Below are positions 25,128 through 34,529 of a stretch of 64,000 nucleotides of DNA, in pieces. The stretch covers positions 1 to 64,000 of the forward strand of contig NZ_BPUO01000024.1 of NCBI RefSeq assembly GCF_022179805.1. The letters are read 5' to 3'. Position 1 is the first letter of the stretch. Each line of letters starts with the position of its first letter. The notes under the pieces were generated by a model. It was not told where the DNA came from, did not search any database, and was given only the letters and a program-made list of their open reading frames with translations. A program made the position numbers and the translations under genes. Source of the DNA: Cupriavidus pauculus (GTDB taxonomy: Bacteria > Pseudomonadota > Gammaproteobacteria > Burkholderiales > Burkholderiaceae).

Positions 25128-26309
25128 TTATCCCTGTTGATCGATACTGGCATTGGCGCTGCCAAAGGCATCGCGCACGGACTGTGAGTGCTCGCCCAGC
25201 GTGGGCGGCGCGGAGCGTACTGGTACCGCCTTGCCATCGATGCGGATTGGCGAGGCGAACGTGCGGGTCTGGGTACCGCCCGGCAGTTCAAGGTCCCTGA
25301 CCCAGCGCATGTGGTCCACCTGCGGATCTTCCAGCGCGCGCGCATAGTCGTTGATGCGCGAATGCGGCACGCCGACATCGCGGAACACGTCGATCCAATG
25401 ATCGACGCCCTGCTGCACGAACACCTCTTCGAGAATCGTCTTCAGTTCCACCTGATGGCGCGCACGCAGCGTGGGCGAGAGAAAGCGCGGGTCCTCGGCC
25501 AGCGTTTCGAGCTGCACCGCACGCAGCACCGCGCGCCAGAGGCTGTCATTACCGGCCGCGATGGCGAAGTAGCCGTCGGCCGCGCGATACGCCTGGTATG
25601 GCGCATTGCGCGGATGCGCCGAGCCGAGCTTGCCGGGGCTGCGTCCGGTGCCGAAGTACTCGCTGGTCTGCAGGGCGCCAATGGCCAGCGTGCAGCCGAA
25701 CATCGGCACATCGAGGTGCATGCCGCGCTTGCGGGCCCGTGCCTGCAGCAGCGCGCTGGCAATCGAGAACGCGCCGTACAGCCCCGAAGCGAAGTCGGAT
25801 ACCGGCACGCCGCATTTGACTGGTGCATCGGAATCGCCGGTCACGCTCATCACGCCGGCCGCCGCCTGGATCGTCAGGTCGAAACCGCCCTCGGCGGCAC
25901 GCGGGCCGCTCTGGCCGTACGCGGAAATCGAGCAATACACCAGCTCGGGACGCAGCGTGCTCAGCTCGGCATATCCCAGGCCAAGGCGATCCATCACGCC
26001 CGGACGGTTGTTCTCGATCAGCACGTCGGCCTGGGCGCACAGCGCCAGCGCCACATCCAGGTCTTCGCGGCGCTTGAGGTCCAGCACCACCGAGCGCTTG
26101 TTGCGGTTCAGCGAGGCAAAGTTCTCGCTGAAGCCGTTGGTGATCGGCGGCCAGCTGCGCAGCGTGTCGCCACTGGGCGGCTCGATCTTGATCACGTCGG
26201 CGCCCATGTCAGCCAGCAGCATGGCGCAGAACGGGCCGGCGGCAACGGTGCAGAATTCCAGCACGCGTACGCCGCGCAGGGGCAGGTCTTCGGTTCGGAT
26301 GTCGGTCAT
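25128..26309 (-). CDS. CaiB/BaiF family III CoA-transferase
   Basis: A 393-residue family III CoA-transferase, moving CoA between an acyl donor and an organic acid. The catalytic Asp is Asp144 in GGFDLTIQA. Other markers are VLEFCTVAAGPFCAMLLADMG and SLNRNKRSVVLDLK. It is the first gene of the six-gene operon, with 3 nt between its stop and the dioxygenase ATG. The ATG at 26309 fits the family start; a longer frame to 26375 would run back into the putative operator region. In known thiodipropionate degradation a family III transferase activates 3-sulfinopropionate, which fits this neighbour. Confidence 0.9.
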   Translation of the reverse strand: MTDIRTEDLPLRGVRVLEFCTVAAGPFCAMLLADMGADVIKIEPPSGDTLRSWPPITNGFSENFASLNRNKRSVVLDLKRREDLDVALALCAQADVLIENNRPGVMDRLGLGYAELSTLRPELVYCSISAYGQSGPRAAEGGFDLTIQAAAGVMSVTGDSDAPVKCGVPVSDFASGLYGAFSIASALLQARARKRGMHLDVPMFGCTLAIGALQTSEYFGTGRSPGKLGSAHPRNAPYQAYRAADGYFAIAAGNDSLWRAVLRAVQLETLAEDPRFLSPTLRARHQVELKTILEEVFVQQGVDHWIDVFRDVGVPHSRINDYARALEDPQVDHMRWVRDLELPGGTQTRTFASPIRIDGKAVPVRSAPPTLGEHSQSVRDAFGSANASIDQQG

Positions 26310-26386
26310 GGTGTCATGGTGAGTCGTCGCCGCCGGATGCACGACGTTGAAACCGAGTCTAGAACCGTTCCTCATTTTGACGCGGG

Positions 26387-26405
26387 TGTTCTACACTTTG
26401 GAACA
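26387..26405. promoter_or_regulatory. Candidate IclR-type operator in the divergent promoter region
   Basis: TGTTCTACACTTTGGAACA (19 bp) lies between the CoA-transferase and IclR genes: 27 nt before the IclR start and 78 nt before the CoA-transferase start. Outer arms TGTTC and GAACA are perfect inverted repeats. A second small palindrome, GAACCGTTC, is at 26362-26370. The same 19-bp frame, TGTTCTA-N7-GAACA, recurs at 42939-42957. Confidence 0.5.
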
Positions 26406-26431
26406 GTTGCCCGCACCCCGCCGGGCGCCCG

Positions 26432-27235
26432 ATGCTCCGTTCCATGAACAACACGCTGATCAAAGGGCTTCACCTGCTCGACATCATGGCGCGCCACGGC
26501 AAGCCGATTGGCGTGAGCGAGCTCGCCGTCATGGCGGGCATGCCCAAGAGCGGCGCGCACCGGCTGCTGCAGGCGCTGGTGGATGAGCGCTACGTGGTAC
26601 GCGTGCCACCGGCCAGCTATACGGTGTCGATCAAGCTCTGGGAACTTGGTTCGGCCGCGCTCTGGAGTTTCGATCTGCGCCGGCATGCCGATACGCTGAT
26701 GGAGGCGCTGATGCAGTCCACCGGCGAATCGGTGCACCTGTCCGTGCTGGACGGCCGCGAGGTGGTGTACGTGCACAAGGTGGAGTGTCCCAACCCGATC
26801 CGCGCCTACAGCCAGATCGGCGGCCGCTCGCAGGCGCACTGCGTGGCCACGGGCAAGGCCATGCTGGCCTTCAGGAATCCGCAGTGGCTGGCCGAGATTG
26901 CGCACGACCTGGAACCGGCCACGCCGCGCACCATCACTGATCCCGAGGCATTCCTGCATGAAATGCAGCGCGTGCGCCGTGCGGGCTATGCGATCAATCG
27001 TGGCGAATGGCGGCCGGGCGTGAACGGCCTGGCCGCGCCAATTTTCGACGGTACCGGGGCCGTCATCGCGGCCATCGGCATCTCGGGGCCCGATACGCGC
27101 TTGCGCACGACGCGCCTGCGCGACCTGGCCCCGCCGGTATGCGAAGCGGCCGAGCAGCTATCGACCGGGCTGGGCGAGATCGGCCCCCACGCGTCGCTGC
27201 TGCGCGTGACGAACCACTGGGGCGCGCTGCGCTGA
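26432..27235 (+). CDS. IclR-family transcriptional regulator
   Basis: A 267-residue regulator. A winged HTH lies in about residues 8-65 (IKGLHLLDIMARHGKPIGVS, then MPKSGAHRLLQALVDERYV). The effector domain runs from about 85 to 250, with VHKVECPNPIRAYSQIGGRS and CVATGKAMLAF. It is divergent from the thiol-dioxygenase operon and shares a 120-bp promoter region with a 19-bp palindrome, so it very likely controls that operon and itself. The inducer would be the operon's substrate or an intermediate. The internal ATG at 26444 (MNNTLIKG) is an alternative start. Confidence 0.92.
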   Translation: MLRSMNNTLIKGLHLLDIMARHGKPIGVSELAVMAGMPKSGAHRLLQALVDERYVVRVPPASYTVSIKLWELGSAALWSFDLRRHADTLMEALMQSTGESVHLSVLDGREVVYVHKVECPNPIRAYSQIGGRSQAHCVATGKAMLAFRNPQWLAEIAHDLEPATPRTITDPEAFLHEMQRVRRAGYAINRGEWRPGVNGLAAPIFDGTGAVIAAIGISGPDTRLRTTRLRDLAPPVCEAAEQLSTGLGEIGPHASLLRVTNHWGALR

Positions 27236-27248
27236 GCGGTACGCCGCG

Positions 27249-28253
27249 CTACGGGTTGCGCGGGCGGCGGTCGGCTGGCCCTGGCGCCACTGGCGCGGGT
27301 GCGGATTGTCCCGCGCCGCGCGCCGCCTTCATGGCCTCCATTTCCAGCCGCGCCTGATCGATCTCGGCGCCGACGTCGCCAGCCTCGGCCACGCCAATCG
27401 AGAGCGCCACAGTGCCGCGCGCCACCGGTATGGGAATCGGCTGCGACATGCCGCTGCACTGCGGCGCCGCGCACGGCATGCCTGCACCGTTGAGCGGCAC
27501 ACGCGCCACGGTGGTCACGGCCGAGCCCAGTTCGGCAAAGTTCGCCGCGCCTTCCTGGTTGACCACCAGTTGCCGCGCCACCAGCGCGAACGACACGGCA
27601 ATGCGCGATGGCTGCGCGGCACTGCCTGCCGCCGTCTTGGCCGTGGCATTGCCGGCACGCACATAGAGCGGCCGGAAGCGGAAGTGATCGGTGAATTTGC
27701 CGTCCTGCAGCTTCTGCTCGATGGCCAGTACGGCGAGCAGGCCGGGCCGCGTGGGCGCGTCGCCTTCGGCATAGCGCGCCAAGACCGCGCACCGGACGTT
27801 ACGGAAGCCGGCCGCCGAGAAGCTGACATCAGCGCTGCTGGCGCTGAGCGCGTCGCGCTTGAGCTGTTCCGGGCCGCTGGCGTCCTTGTCCGCAAAGAGG
27901 TCCGCCACGAGCCGCGTGCCCGTGACCACGAACGATGTCGGCGTATTGACCGATGCGCCGTTCGCCGCGCTGGCTGCACGCGCCGCCTGCGCCTTGGTGA
28001 GCGGCTCGGCACACTGCGGCGACGCCAGCAAGTCCTTCATGCCACGGTTTTCCGGCAGGGCAAGGATGGCGCCAAGGACCTTGTCCGCGGACCAGTCCTT
28101 GTTGGCTGCGACCCAGCCTTGCGCGGCCTGCCTGGGCTTGCCGCTGTTGTCATCCGCCCTGAAGGCGGGCGCCGGTGGCGCCTTTGGCGCCGGCGCGGTG
28201 CTGCAGCCGGCGGCCAGCAGGCAACCGGCAAAGAGTCCGGTCAAGGTCCTCAT
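27249..28253 (-). CDS. Lipoprotein of unknown function
   Basis: A 334-residue protein with a lipobox (LLAAGCSTAP, Cys near residue 16) and a Pro/Ala-rich linker. The soluble domain contains several Cys (SPQCAEPL, VRCAVL, CAAPQCSG). The ATG at 28253 has a GGGAGG site, so the longer frame to 28298 is unlikely. The C-terminus is a charged, Pro-rich tail. I recognise no family. It converges on the IclR gene with a 13-nt gap and is probably monocistronic and anchored to the envelope. Confidence 0.75.
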   Translation of the reverse strand: MRTLTGLFAGCLLAAGCSTAPAPKAPPAPAFRADDNSGKPRQAAQGWVAANKDWSADKVLGAILALPENRGMKDLLASPQCAEPLTKAQAARAASAANGASVNTPTSFVVTGTRLVADLFADKDASGPEQLKRDALSASSADVSFSAAGFRNVRCAVLARYAEGDAPTRPGLLAVLAIEQKLQDGKFTDHFRFRPLYVRAGNATAKTAAGSAAQPSRIAVSFALVARQLVVNQEGAANFAELGSAVTTVARVPLNGAGMPCAAPQCSGMSQPIPIPVARGTVALSIGVAEAGDVGAEIDQARLEMEAMKAARGAGQSAPAPVAPGPADRRPRNP

Positions 28254-28402
28254 GCTGCGCCTCCCATTGCGTTGTCGCCACAGGATATGATCCGTCACCG
28301 TGTGACGGATACCATCCAGAAGACTGAATAGCCAAATGGAGAGTAGTCATTGCGCCGCTTCCTTGCCAACCCGCCCTGCCGGCGCTGTCATCCAAAAGGA
28401 CG

Positions 28403-29152
28403 TCAGGTCAGCGCGATGCCGCCATCGACGCGCAGGTTGACCCCGGTGATGAAGCTGCCTTCGGCGCTTGCCAGCAGCAGCGCCGCCGCGGCCACTTCCT
28501 CGGCACGACCCAGCCGGCCCAGCGGAATGGCGCCCGCCATGGTGGCCTCGAAGGCCGGCCGCGCCTCGGGAGCCACGCCCAGCTTGGCCAGGATCGGCGT
28601 ATCGACCGGCCCCGGACTGATCACGTTTACCCGGATGCCGCGGCCCTTGAACTCCAGCGCCCAGCTTTGCGCGAATGCCTCGATGGCGGCCTTGCTGCCT
28701 GCGTAGACCGCGTGGCCGTCGAGCACCTTTGCACTGGCAATCGAGCTGACCAGCAGGATGGCGCCGCCATCGCGCAGCACCGGCGCGATCTTCTGCACGC
28801 CAAAGAACACGGCGCGCGTATTGGTGGCGAACTGCACGTCGTACTCATCCTCGCTGACCTGCGCGGACGGCGTGATCAGGTTCATGCCGGCATTGGCCAC
28901 GTAGATATCTGCGCCACCAAAGCGCTCGGCCGCCAGCGCCGCCACGCGGTCGTGCGTGGCCAGGTCGGCGATATCGCCGGTCAGGCCGATGGCGCTGGTA
29001 CCAAGTTCGGCCACGGCGGCGTCGACGGCGTCGGCACGGCGGCCGACGATGACCACCTGTGCACCCTCGGCCACGAAGCGCTTTGCCATCGCCAAGCCAA
29101 TCCCACTATTGCCGCCCGTGACTACCGCAACCTTTCCAGCGAGCCTGTTCAT
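28403..29152 (-). CDS. Short-chain dehydrogenase/reductase
   Basis: A 249-residue classical SDR. It has the NAD(P)-binding TGGNSGIG motif (13-20), the NAG motif (YVANAGMN, about residue 86), and the catalytic Ser of LLVSSIAS with the YAGSK Tyr-Lys pair about 13 residues later. An AAGGA site supports the ATG at 29152. It is divergent from a LysR gene with about 104 bp between, a common regulator-target arrangement. The substrate is unknown. Confidence 0.9.
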   Translation of the reverse strand: MNRLAGKVAVVTGGNSGIGLAMAKRFVAEGAQVVIVGRRADAVDAAVAELGTSAIGLTGDIADLATHDRVAALAAERFGGADIYVANAGMNLITPSAQVSEDEYDVQFATNTRAVFFGVQKIAPVLRDGGAILLVSSIASAKVLDGHAVYAGSKAAIEAFAQSWALEFKGRGIRVNVISPGPVDTPILAKLGVAPEARPAFEATMAGAIPLGRLGRAEEVAAAALLLASAEGSFITGVNLRVDGGIALT

Positions 29153-29256
29153 GATGTTCCTTCGCATTCCTGTTGATGACGGGTGCGAATCTACGCCGGC
29201 CCCAGCCGCACCGGCAGCCTTACAATGGGCGCTTCACTTGTGCCAATTTGTCATCC

Positions 29257-30150
29257 ATGTCAATGGAACGCCTGCATGGCCTGTCCGCCTTTGTGCGCGC
29301 CGTGGAAGCCGGATCGTTCACCGGCGCCGCCCGGCTGCTGGGCACCACGCCGTCGGCCATATCCAAGAGCGTCTCGCGGCTGGAGGCACGGCTCGGCGTG
29401 AAGCTGTTCCACCGCTCCACGCGCGCGTTCGTGCTGACCGACGAGGGCACGGCCTACCACGCCCGCGTGGCGCCGCTGGTGCGTGGACTGGAGGAAGCAT
29501 CGGAAGTGCTGGCGAAGTCGTCGGCGGCCGTGGGCCGGCTACGCGTCAGCATGCCCAGCGACCTGGGCCGCTCGCTGCTGGAACCGATCACCGCCCGGCT
29601 GATGCCGCGCCATCCGCGTCTGTCGCTCGATATCGGCATCAGCGACCAGCACGTGGACCTGATCCGCGAAGGCTATGACCTGGCGTTGCGCGCGGGCCGC
29701 GCCGCCGACAGCGGGCTGTACGCGCGCCCGCTGGCCGACTTGCCGCTGGTGCTGGTGGCGTCCCCTGCCTACCTGGCCAGCCATGGCGAACCGCGCACCG
29801 TGGCCGATCTGCAGGAACACCGCCACGTGCGCTACCGGCTGGCCGGGCAGATCCTGCCGCTGGCCTTCGCCGATGGCAGCCGTGTGCAGCAAGAAGGTGT
29901 ATTCGATTCCGACAGCGGCGAAGCCATGCGCACCGCCGCCGTGAACGGCCTGGGCATCGCGCAATTGCTGCGGACGATCGTCCAGGACGATCTCGACGCC
30001 GGCCGCCTGCGCGTGGTGCTGCCCGACGTGCCGCTGCGCCCCGTGCCGCTGCAGGTGCTGCACGGCTTTGGCCGCCGCCTGCCGGCCCGCGCGAAGGTGT
30101 TCATCGATTTCGTGGCGGCGGAACTGGCTGGACGGCCCGCATCGTCCTAG
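29257..30150 (+). CDS. LysR-family transcriptional regulator
   Basis: A 297-residue LTTR of the type often seen beside SDR genes. The HTH is near the N-terminus (LSAFVRAVEAGSFTGAARLL, then TTPSAISKSVSRLEARLG) and the effector domain runs from about residue 90. The start is the ATG at 29257 (MSMERLHG); an ATG six nt later is equally possible. It is divergent from the SDR gene, which it probably regulates. Confidence 0.9.
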   Translation: MSMERLHGLSAFVRAVEAGSFTGAARLLGTTPSAISKSVSRLEARLGVKLFHRSTRAFVLTDEGTAYHARVAPLVRGLEEASEVLAKSSAAVGRLRVSMPSDLGRSLLEPITARLMPRHPRLSLDIGISDQHVDLIREGYDLALRAGRAADSGLYARPLADLPLVLVASPAYLASHGEPRTVADLQEHRHVRYRLAGQILPLAFADGSRVQQEGVFDSDSGEAMRTAAVNGLGIAQLLRTIVQDDLDAGRLRVVLPDVPLRPVPLQVLHGFGRRLPARAKVFIDFVAAELAGRPASS

Positions 30151-30254
30151 CCCGCGCTCAAGCGTCGGCATCAGGGGTATTTGCGTACTGCCAGGCAACA
30201 TTGCGCGGAACCCATTACCATCCCCACTTTCGCCACAAGACGACATTCCCCCAA

Positions 30255-30962
30255 ATGACTGCCCTGTCCGACTTTCCGATCACCCAGAAATGGCCGGCGC
30301 AACACCCCGACCGCCTGCAGCTCTATTCGCTGAATACCCCCAACGGCATCAAGGTATCGCTGATGCTGGAAGAAACGGGGCTGCCGTACGAGCCGCAGCT
30401 GGTGCGCTTCGACAAGAACGACCAGATGTCCCCGGAATTCCTGTCGCTGAGCCCGAACAACAAGATTCCGGCGATCATCGACCCCAATGGCCCGGGCGGC
30501 AAACCGCTGCCGTTGTGGGAATCGGGCGCGATCCTGGTGTACCTGGCCGAGAAGACCGGCAAGTTCATGTCGGCCGACCCGGCGCTGCGCTACGAGACCA
30601 TCCAGTGGGTGATGTGGCAGATGGGCGGGATTGGCCCGATGTTTGGCCAGATTGGCTTCTTCCACAAGTTTGCGGGCAAGGACTATGAGGACAAGCGTCC
30701 GCGCGACCGTTACGTCGGCGAATCGAAGCGGTTGCTGAACGTGCTCAACGAACGGCTCAAGGGCCGCCAGTGGATCATGGGCGACGACTACACGATTGCC
30801 GACATCGCCACGTTCCCGTGGGTGCGCAACCTGCTGGGCTTCTACGAGGCCGGCGAACTGGTCGGTATCCAGGACTTTCCGGAAGTCTCGCGCGTGCTCA
30901 AGGCCTTCGAGGCGCGCCCCACCGTGCAGCGCGCAGTGAACATCCCGAAGCGGCCGGAATAA
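30255..30962 (+). CDS. Glutathione S-transferase family protein (YghU/YfcG, nu-class-like)
   Basis: A 235-residue GST. The thioredoxin-like N-terminal half contains LYSLNTPNGIKVSLMLEET, typical of the nu class (YfcG/YghU), where an Asn or Thr rather than Tyr or Cys contacts glutathione. It is followed by NNKIPAIIDPNG and the helical C-terminal domain with DYTIADIATFPWVRNL. Such proteins have disulfide reductase activity on small thiols. It lies alone between a LysR gene and the Bug-P450 operon. A hairpin at 30985-31021 follows. Confidence 0.9.
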   Translation: MTALSDFPITQKWPAQHPDRLQLYSLNTPNGIKVSLMLEETGLPYEPQLVRFDKNDQMSPEFLSLSPNNKIPAIIDPNGPGGKPLPLWESGAILVYLAEKTGKFMSADPALRYETIQWVMWQMGGIGPMFGQIGFFHKFAGKDYEDKRPRDRYVGESKRLLNVLNERLKGRQWIMGDDYTIADIATFPWVRNLLGFYEAGELVGIQDFPEVSRVLKAFEARPTVQRAVNIPKRPE

Positions 30963-30984
30963 CTGGTCAAATATGCGGTAATTG

Positions 30985-31021
30985 CCCCTTTCCGCCCCGT
31001 CGCCGATGGGTCGGAAAGGGG
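30985..31021 (+). terminator. Hairpin after the GST gene
   Basis: CCCCTTTCCG (30985-30994) pairs perfectly with CGGAAAGGGG (31012-31021). The loop region can pair further (CCC with GGG). There is no T-run, so it is a weak terminator candidate or another member of the GC-rich palindromes. Confidence 0.45.
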
Positions 31022-31047
31022 CCACCCAAGCGTCTCCATGGATAGGC

Positions 31048-31070
31048 GTTCCCCCAATCTCGCGGGGAAC
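31048..31070. promoter_or_regulatory. Inverted repeat GTTCCCC-N9-GGGGAAC upstream of the Bug-P450 genes
   Basis: A perfect 7-bp inverted repeat about 80 nt before the Bug start at 31150. It shares the GTTCC/GGAAC ends with the repeats at 16396 and 26388 but has wider spacing (13 nt between the 5-bp arms), so it may bind a different protein. Confidence 0.35.
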
Positions 31071-31149
31071 CCAATGCGTATATGATCTACGCACAACAAG
31101 GCAGGCCCATCGCCCGATGACCGGCCAAAAATCCAAGGAGACAACTCGA

Positions 31150-32130
31150 ATGCCCCGCTTCCAGCCTGTTGCGCTGCTTGCCCTGTCCTGTCTGGCCGCC
31201 ATGGCCGCCACCCCGGCGGTTGCGGCCGACGCCTACCCCGCCAAGCCGATCCGCTGGATCGTGCCCTACCCGGCCGGCGGTGGCTCGGACTTCCTGGCAC
31301 GCACGATCGGCCAGGGGCTGTCCACCCGCGTGAACCAGCCGGTGGTGGTGGACAACAAGCCGGGCGGCAACACCGCGATTGGCGCATCGGAAACGGCACG
31401 GTCCACGCCCGACGGCTACACGGTGCTGTCGGCGGACAACGGCACGCTGGTCTTCAACCCCGCGCTGTACAAGACCCTTTCCTACAATCCGACGCGCGAC
31501 CTGGCACCAGTGACGCTGCTGGGCCGTTTTCCGATGATCCTGGTGGTCGGCCCCGGCAGCCAGGCCAAGACGGCGCAGGAATTCATCGCCCAGGTCAAGG
31601 CCACGCCGGGCGGCGTGAACTACGGCTCGGCCGGCGCCGGCAGCCCGCACCATCTGGCGATGGAACTGCTCAAGACCGAAGCCCATCTGACCATGACGCA
31701 CGCGCCGTACCGTGGCGCGGCGCCCGCGCTGTCCGACGTGGCGGCGGGCCAGATCCCGGCGATGATGGTCGACTTCGCGGCCGGCGCGGGCTTCATCAAG
31801 GGCGGCAAGGTGCGTCCGCTGGCCGTGGCCAACGCCACGCGCCTGCCGCAGCTGCCCGATGTGCCGACCTTCTCCGAACTCGGCTACAAGAACGTGGAAG
31901 CCGCCGCGCTGGTGGGCATGGTGGTGCCGGCCGCCACGCCGCCCGAGGTCATCGGCACGCTGAACCGGCAGGTGGTGGCGGCCGTGAAGGACCCCGCCAT
32001 CAACAAGAAGCTGGTCGACTTTGGCGTGGAGCCGGTGGGCAATTCGCCGGCGCAGTTTGCCGACCTGCTGCGCAGCGAGACCACGCGCTGGACCAAACTG
32101 ATCCAGGATCTCAAGATCTCGCTCGACTGA
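31150..32130 (+). CDS. Bug (TctC)-family receptor next to the P450
   Basis: A 326-residue periplasmic receptor with a signal peptide ending AVAADA. It has the hallmarks YPAKPIRWIVPYPAGGGSD and VVVDNKPGGNTAIGASE, and is full length. An AAGGAG site lies upstream. The P450 fusion starts 29 nt after its stop, so the two are almost surely co-transcribed. No TctAB genes are near. The likely ligand is a carboxylated, perhaps aromatic, compound that the P450 oxidises. Confidence 0.92.
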   Translation: MPRFQPVALLALSCLAAMAATPAVAADAYPAKPIRWIVPYPAGGGSDFLARTIGQGLSTRVNQPVVVDNKPGGNTAIGASETARSTPDGYTVLSADNGTLVFNPALYKTLSYNPTRDLAPVTLLGRFPMILVVGPGSQAKTAQEFIAQVKATPGGVNYGSAGAGSPHHLAMELLKTEAHLTMTHAPYRGAAPALSDVAAGQIPAMMVDFAAGAGFIKGGKVRPLAVANATRLPQLPDVPTFSELGYKNVEAAALVGMVVPAATPPEVIGTLNRQVVAAVKDPAINKKLVDFGVEPVGNSPAQFADLLRSETTRWTKLIQDLKISLD

Positions 32131-32159
32131 TATCCGTACCTTGCAGGTGGAGTTGCCGC

Positions 32160-34508
32160 ATGACCCAGTCCAACACGCCCGCGCCCGGTGCGGGCTGCCC
32201 GTTCGACCACACGGCGCCTGACCCGGGCCGGGCGCCCAATGGCTGCCCGGTCAGCCACAACGCCGCGGCGTTCGATCCGTTCGAGGACGGCTACCAGCAG
32301 GACCCGCCCGACTACGTGCGCTGGTCGCGCGAGCAGGAACCGGTTTTCTACAGCCCGAAGCTCGGCTACTGGGTGGTGACGCGCTACGACGACATCAAGG
32401 CCGTCTTTCGCGACAACCTCACGTTCAGCCCGGCCATCGCGCTGGAAAAGATCACGCCCACGGGCGATGCCGCCAACGCGGTGCTGGCGTCGTACGGCTA
32501 TGCGATGAACCGCACGCTCGTCAACGAGGACGAGCCCGCCCACATGCCGCGCCGCCGCGCGCTGATGGAACCGTTCACGCCGGCAGAGCTGGCGCACCAC
32601 GAACCCCTCGTGCGCCGGCTGACGCGCGAGTACGTGGACCGTTTCATCGACGATGGCCGTGCGGACCTGGTCGACCAGATGCTGTGGGAAGTACCACTGA
32701 CCGTAGCCCTGCACTTCCTCGGCGTGCCCGAGGAAGACATGGATCTGCTGCGCCAGTATTCGATCGCCCACACGGTGAATACGTGGGGACGCCCCAAGCC
32801 CGAGGAACAGGTGGCGGTGGCCCACGCCGTGGGCAACTTCTGGCAACTGGCGGGGCGCATCCTCGACAAGATGCGCGAAGACCCTGCCGGCCCCGGCTGG
32901 ATGCAGTACGGCATCCGCAAGCAGCGCGAGGTGCCCGAGGTGGTCACCGATTCGTACCTGCATTCGATGATGATGGCCGGCATCGTCGCCGCGCACGAGA
33001 CCACGGCCAATGCGTCGGCCAATGCGATCAAGCTGCTGCTGCAGCATCCCGACGTCTGGCGCGAGATCTGCAACGACCCCGCGCTGATTCCGAATGCCGT
33101 CGAGGAATGCCTGCGCCACAACGGCTCGGTGGCCGCGTGGCGGCGCATCGTCACGCAGGACACCGAGGTGGGCGGCATCCGGCTGCCGGCCGGCAGCAAA
33201 CTGCTGATCGTGACGTCGTCGGCCAACCACGATGAGCGCCATTTTGCCGATGCCGACCTGTTCGACATCCATCGCGACAATGCCAGCGACCAGCTGACCT
33301 TCGGCTACGGCGCGCACCAGTGCATGGGCAAGAACCTGGCGCGCATGGAGATGCAGATCTTCCTGGAGGAACTGACCAGCCGCTTGCCCCACCTTCGCCT
33401 GGCCGAGCAAGCCTTCACCTACGTCCCCAACACGTCGTTCCGTGGCCCCGAGCACCTGTGGGTGGAATGGGACCCGGCGCGCAATCCCGAACGCAGCGAC
33501 CGCTCGGTGCTGGCGCCGCACGATGCCGTACGCATCGGCGAGCCCACCGGCAATATCGGCCGCACGCTGGTCGTGGAGGCGGTCACGGCAGCCGCCGACG
33601 ATGTCCTGCGCATCCGGCTGGTTTCGCAGGACGGCCGCCCGCTGCCGCGCTGGTCGCCAGGTTCGCATCTCGACGTGGAGTGCGGCCATACCGGCATCTC
33701 GCGCCAGTACTCGCTGTGCGGCGACCCGGTCGACACCGCCGCCTTCGAGATCGCGGTGCTGCGTGACCAAGAAAGCCGGGGCGGTTCAGCGTGGATCCAT
33801 ACCCAACTGCGCGCGGGCGACAAGTTGAAGGTGCGCGGCCCACGCAATCACTTCCGGCTCGATGAAAGCTGCCGCAAAGCCATCTTCATCGCCGGCGGTA
33901 TCGGCGTGACGCCGGTCAGCGCGATGGCGCGCCGTGCGCGCGAGCTAGGCATCGACTACGTGTTCCACTACTGCGGCCGGTCGCGCCAGGCCATGGCGCT
34001 GCTTGACGAACTGGCGTCGCTGCACGGCGACCGCCTGCAGATCCATGCCGCCGACGAAGGCACGCGCGCCGACTTCGCCCAGATCCTGGCCCGGCCGGAG
34101 GACTGCACGCAGGTCTATGCATGCGGACCTGCACGAATGATCGAAGGGCTGGAGGCGTGCTGCGCCGGCTGGCCCGAGGATACGCTGCGTGTGGAACATT
34201 TCAGCTCAACGCTGGGCACGCTCGATCCGTCGAAAGAACAGGCGTTTACGGTGGAATTGAAGGATTCGGGGTTGACGCTCGATGTGCCGGCGGACCAGAC
34301 CCTGCTGACCGCACTGCGCTGCGCCAATATCGATGTGCAGAGCGATTGCGAGGAAGGACTTTGCGGGTCGTGCGAGGTGCGCGTACTGGCCGGCGACATT
34401 GACCATCGTGACGTGGTGCTGACCCGCAGCGAGCGCGAGGCGAACAACCGGATGATGTCGTGCTGCTCGCGGGCGGTGAAGGGCGGGAGGATTGTGCTGG
34501 CGTTGTAG
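32160..34508 (+). CDS. Self-sufficient cytochrome P450 fused to an FMN/2Fe-2S reductase (CYP116B-like)
   Basis: A 782-residue fusion. The haem domain (about 1-450) has the I-helix AHETTANAS with Glu280-Thr281-Thr282, an ExxR motif in ECLRHNGS, and the haem ligand Cys388 in FGYGAHQCMGKNLA. The phthalate dioxygenase reductase-type part follows: FMN region with RQYSLCGDP, NADH region with GGIGVTPVSAM, and a C-terminal ferredoxin with Cys730, Cys735, Cys738 and Cys768 or Cys769. Enzymes of this class hydroxylate or O-dealkylate small aromatics without partner proteins. The flanking Bug receptor and aldehyde dehydrogenase point to a dedicated catabolic step. The substrate is unknown. Confidence 0.94.
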   Translation: MTQSNTPAPGAGCPFDHTAPDPGRAPNGCPVSHNAAAFDPFEDGYQQDPPDYVRWSREQEPVFYSPKLGYWVVTRYDDIKAVFRDNLTFSPAIALEKITPTGDAANAVLASYGYAMNRTLVNEDEPAHMPRRRALMEPFTPAELAHHEPLVRRLTREYVDRFIDDGRADLVDQMLWEVPLTVALHFLGVPEEDMDLLRQYSIAHTVNTWGRPKPEEQVAVAHAVGNFWQLAGRILDKMREDPAGPGWMQYGIRKQREVPEVVTDSYLHSMMMAGIVAAHETTANASANAIKLLLQHPDVWREICNDPALIPNAVEECLRHNGSVAAWRRIVTQDTEVGGIRLPAGSKLLIVTSSANHDERHFADADLFDIHRDNASDQLTFGYGAHQCMGKNLARMEMQIFLEELTSRLPHLRLAEQAFTYVPNTSFRGPEHLWVEWDPARNPERSDRSVLAPHDAVRIGEPTGNIGRTLVVEAVTAAADDVLRIRLVSQDGRPLPRWSPGSHLDVECGHTGISRQYSLCGDPVDTAAFEIAVLRDQESRGGSAWIHTQLRAGDKLKVRGPRNHFRLDESCRKAIFIAGGIGVTPVSAMARRARELGIDYVFHYCGRSRQAMALLDELASLHGDRLQIHAADEGTRADFAQILARPEDCTQVYACGPARMIEGLEACCAGWPEDTLRVEHFSSTLGTLDPSKEQAFTVELKDSGLTLDVPADQTLLTALRCANIDVQSDCEEGLCGSCEVRVLAGDIDHRDVVLTRSEREANNRMMSCCSRAVKGGRIVLAL

Positions 34509-34529
34509 CAGATATCTGCCAGTGATGTA

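Noticed and set aside
31884..33770. A 628-residue minus-strand frame
   Set aside because: It lies opposite the Bug and P450 genes. It has no start-site support and shadow-like composition.
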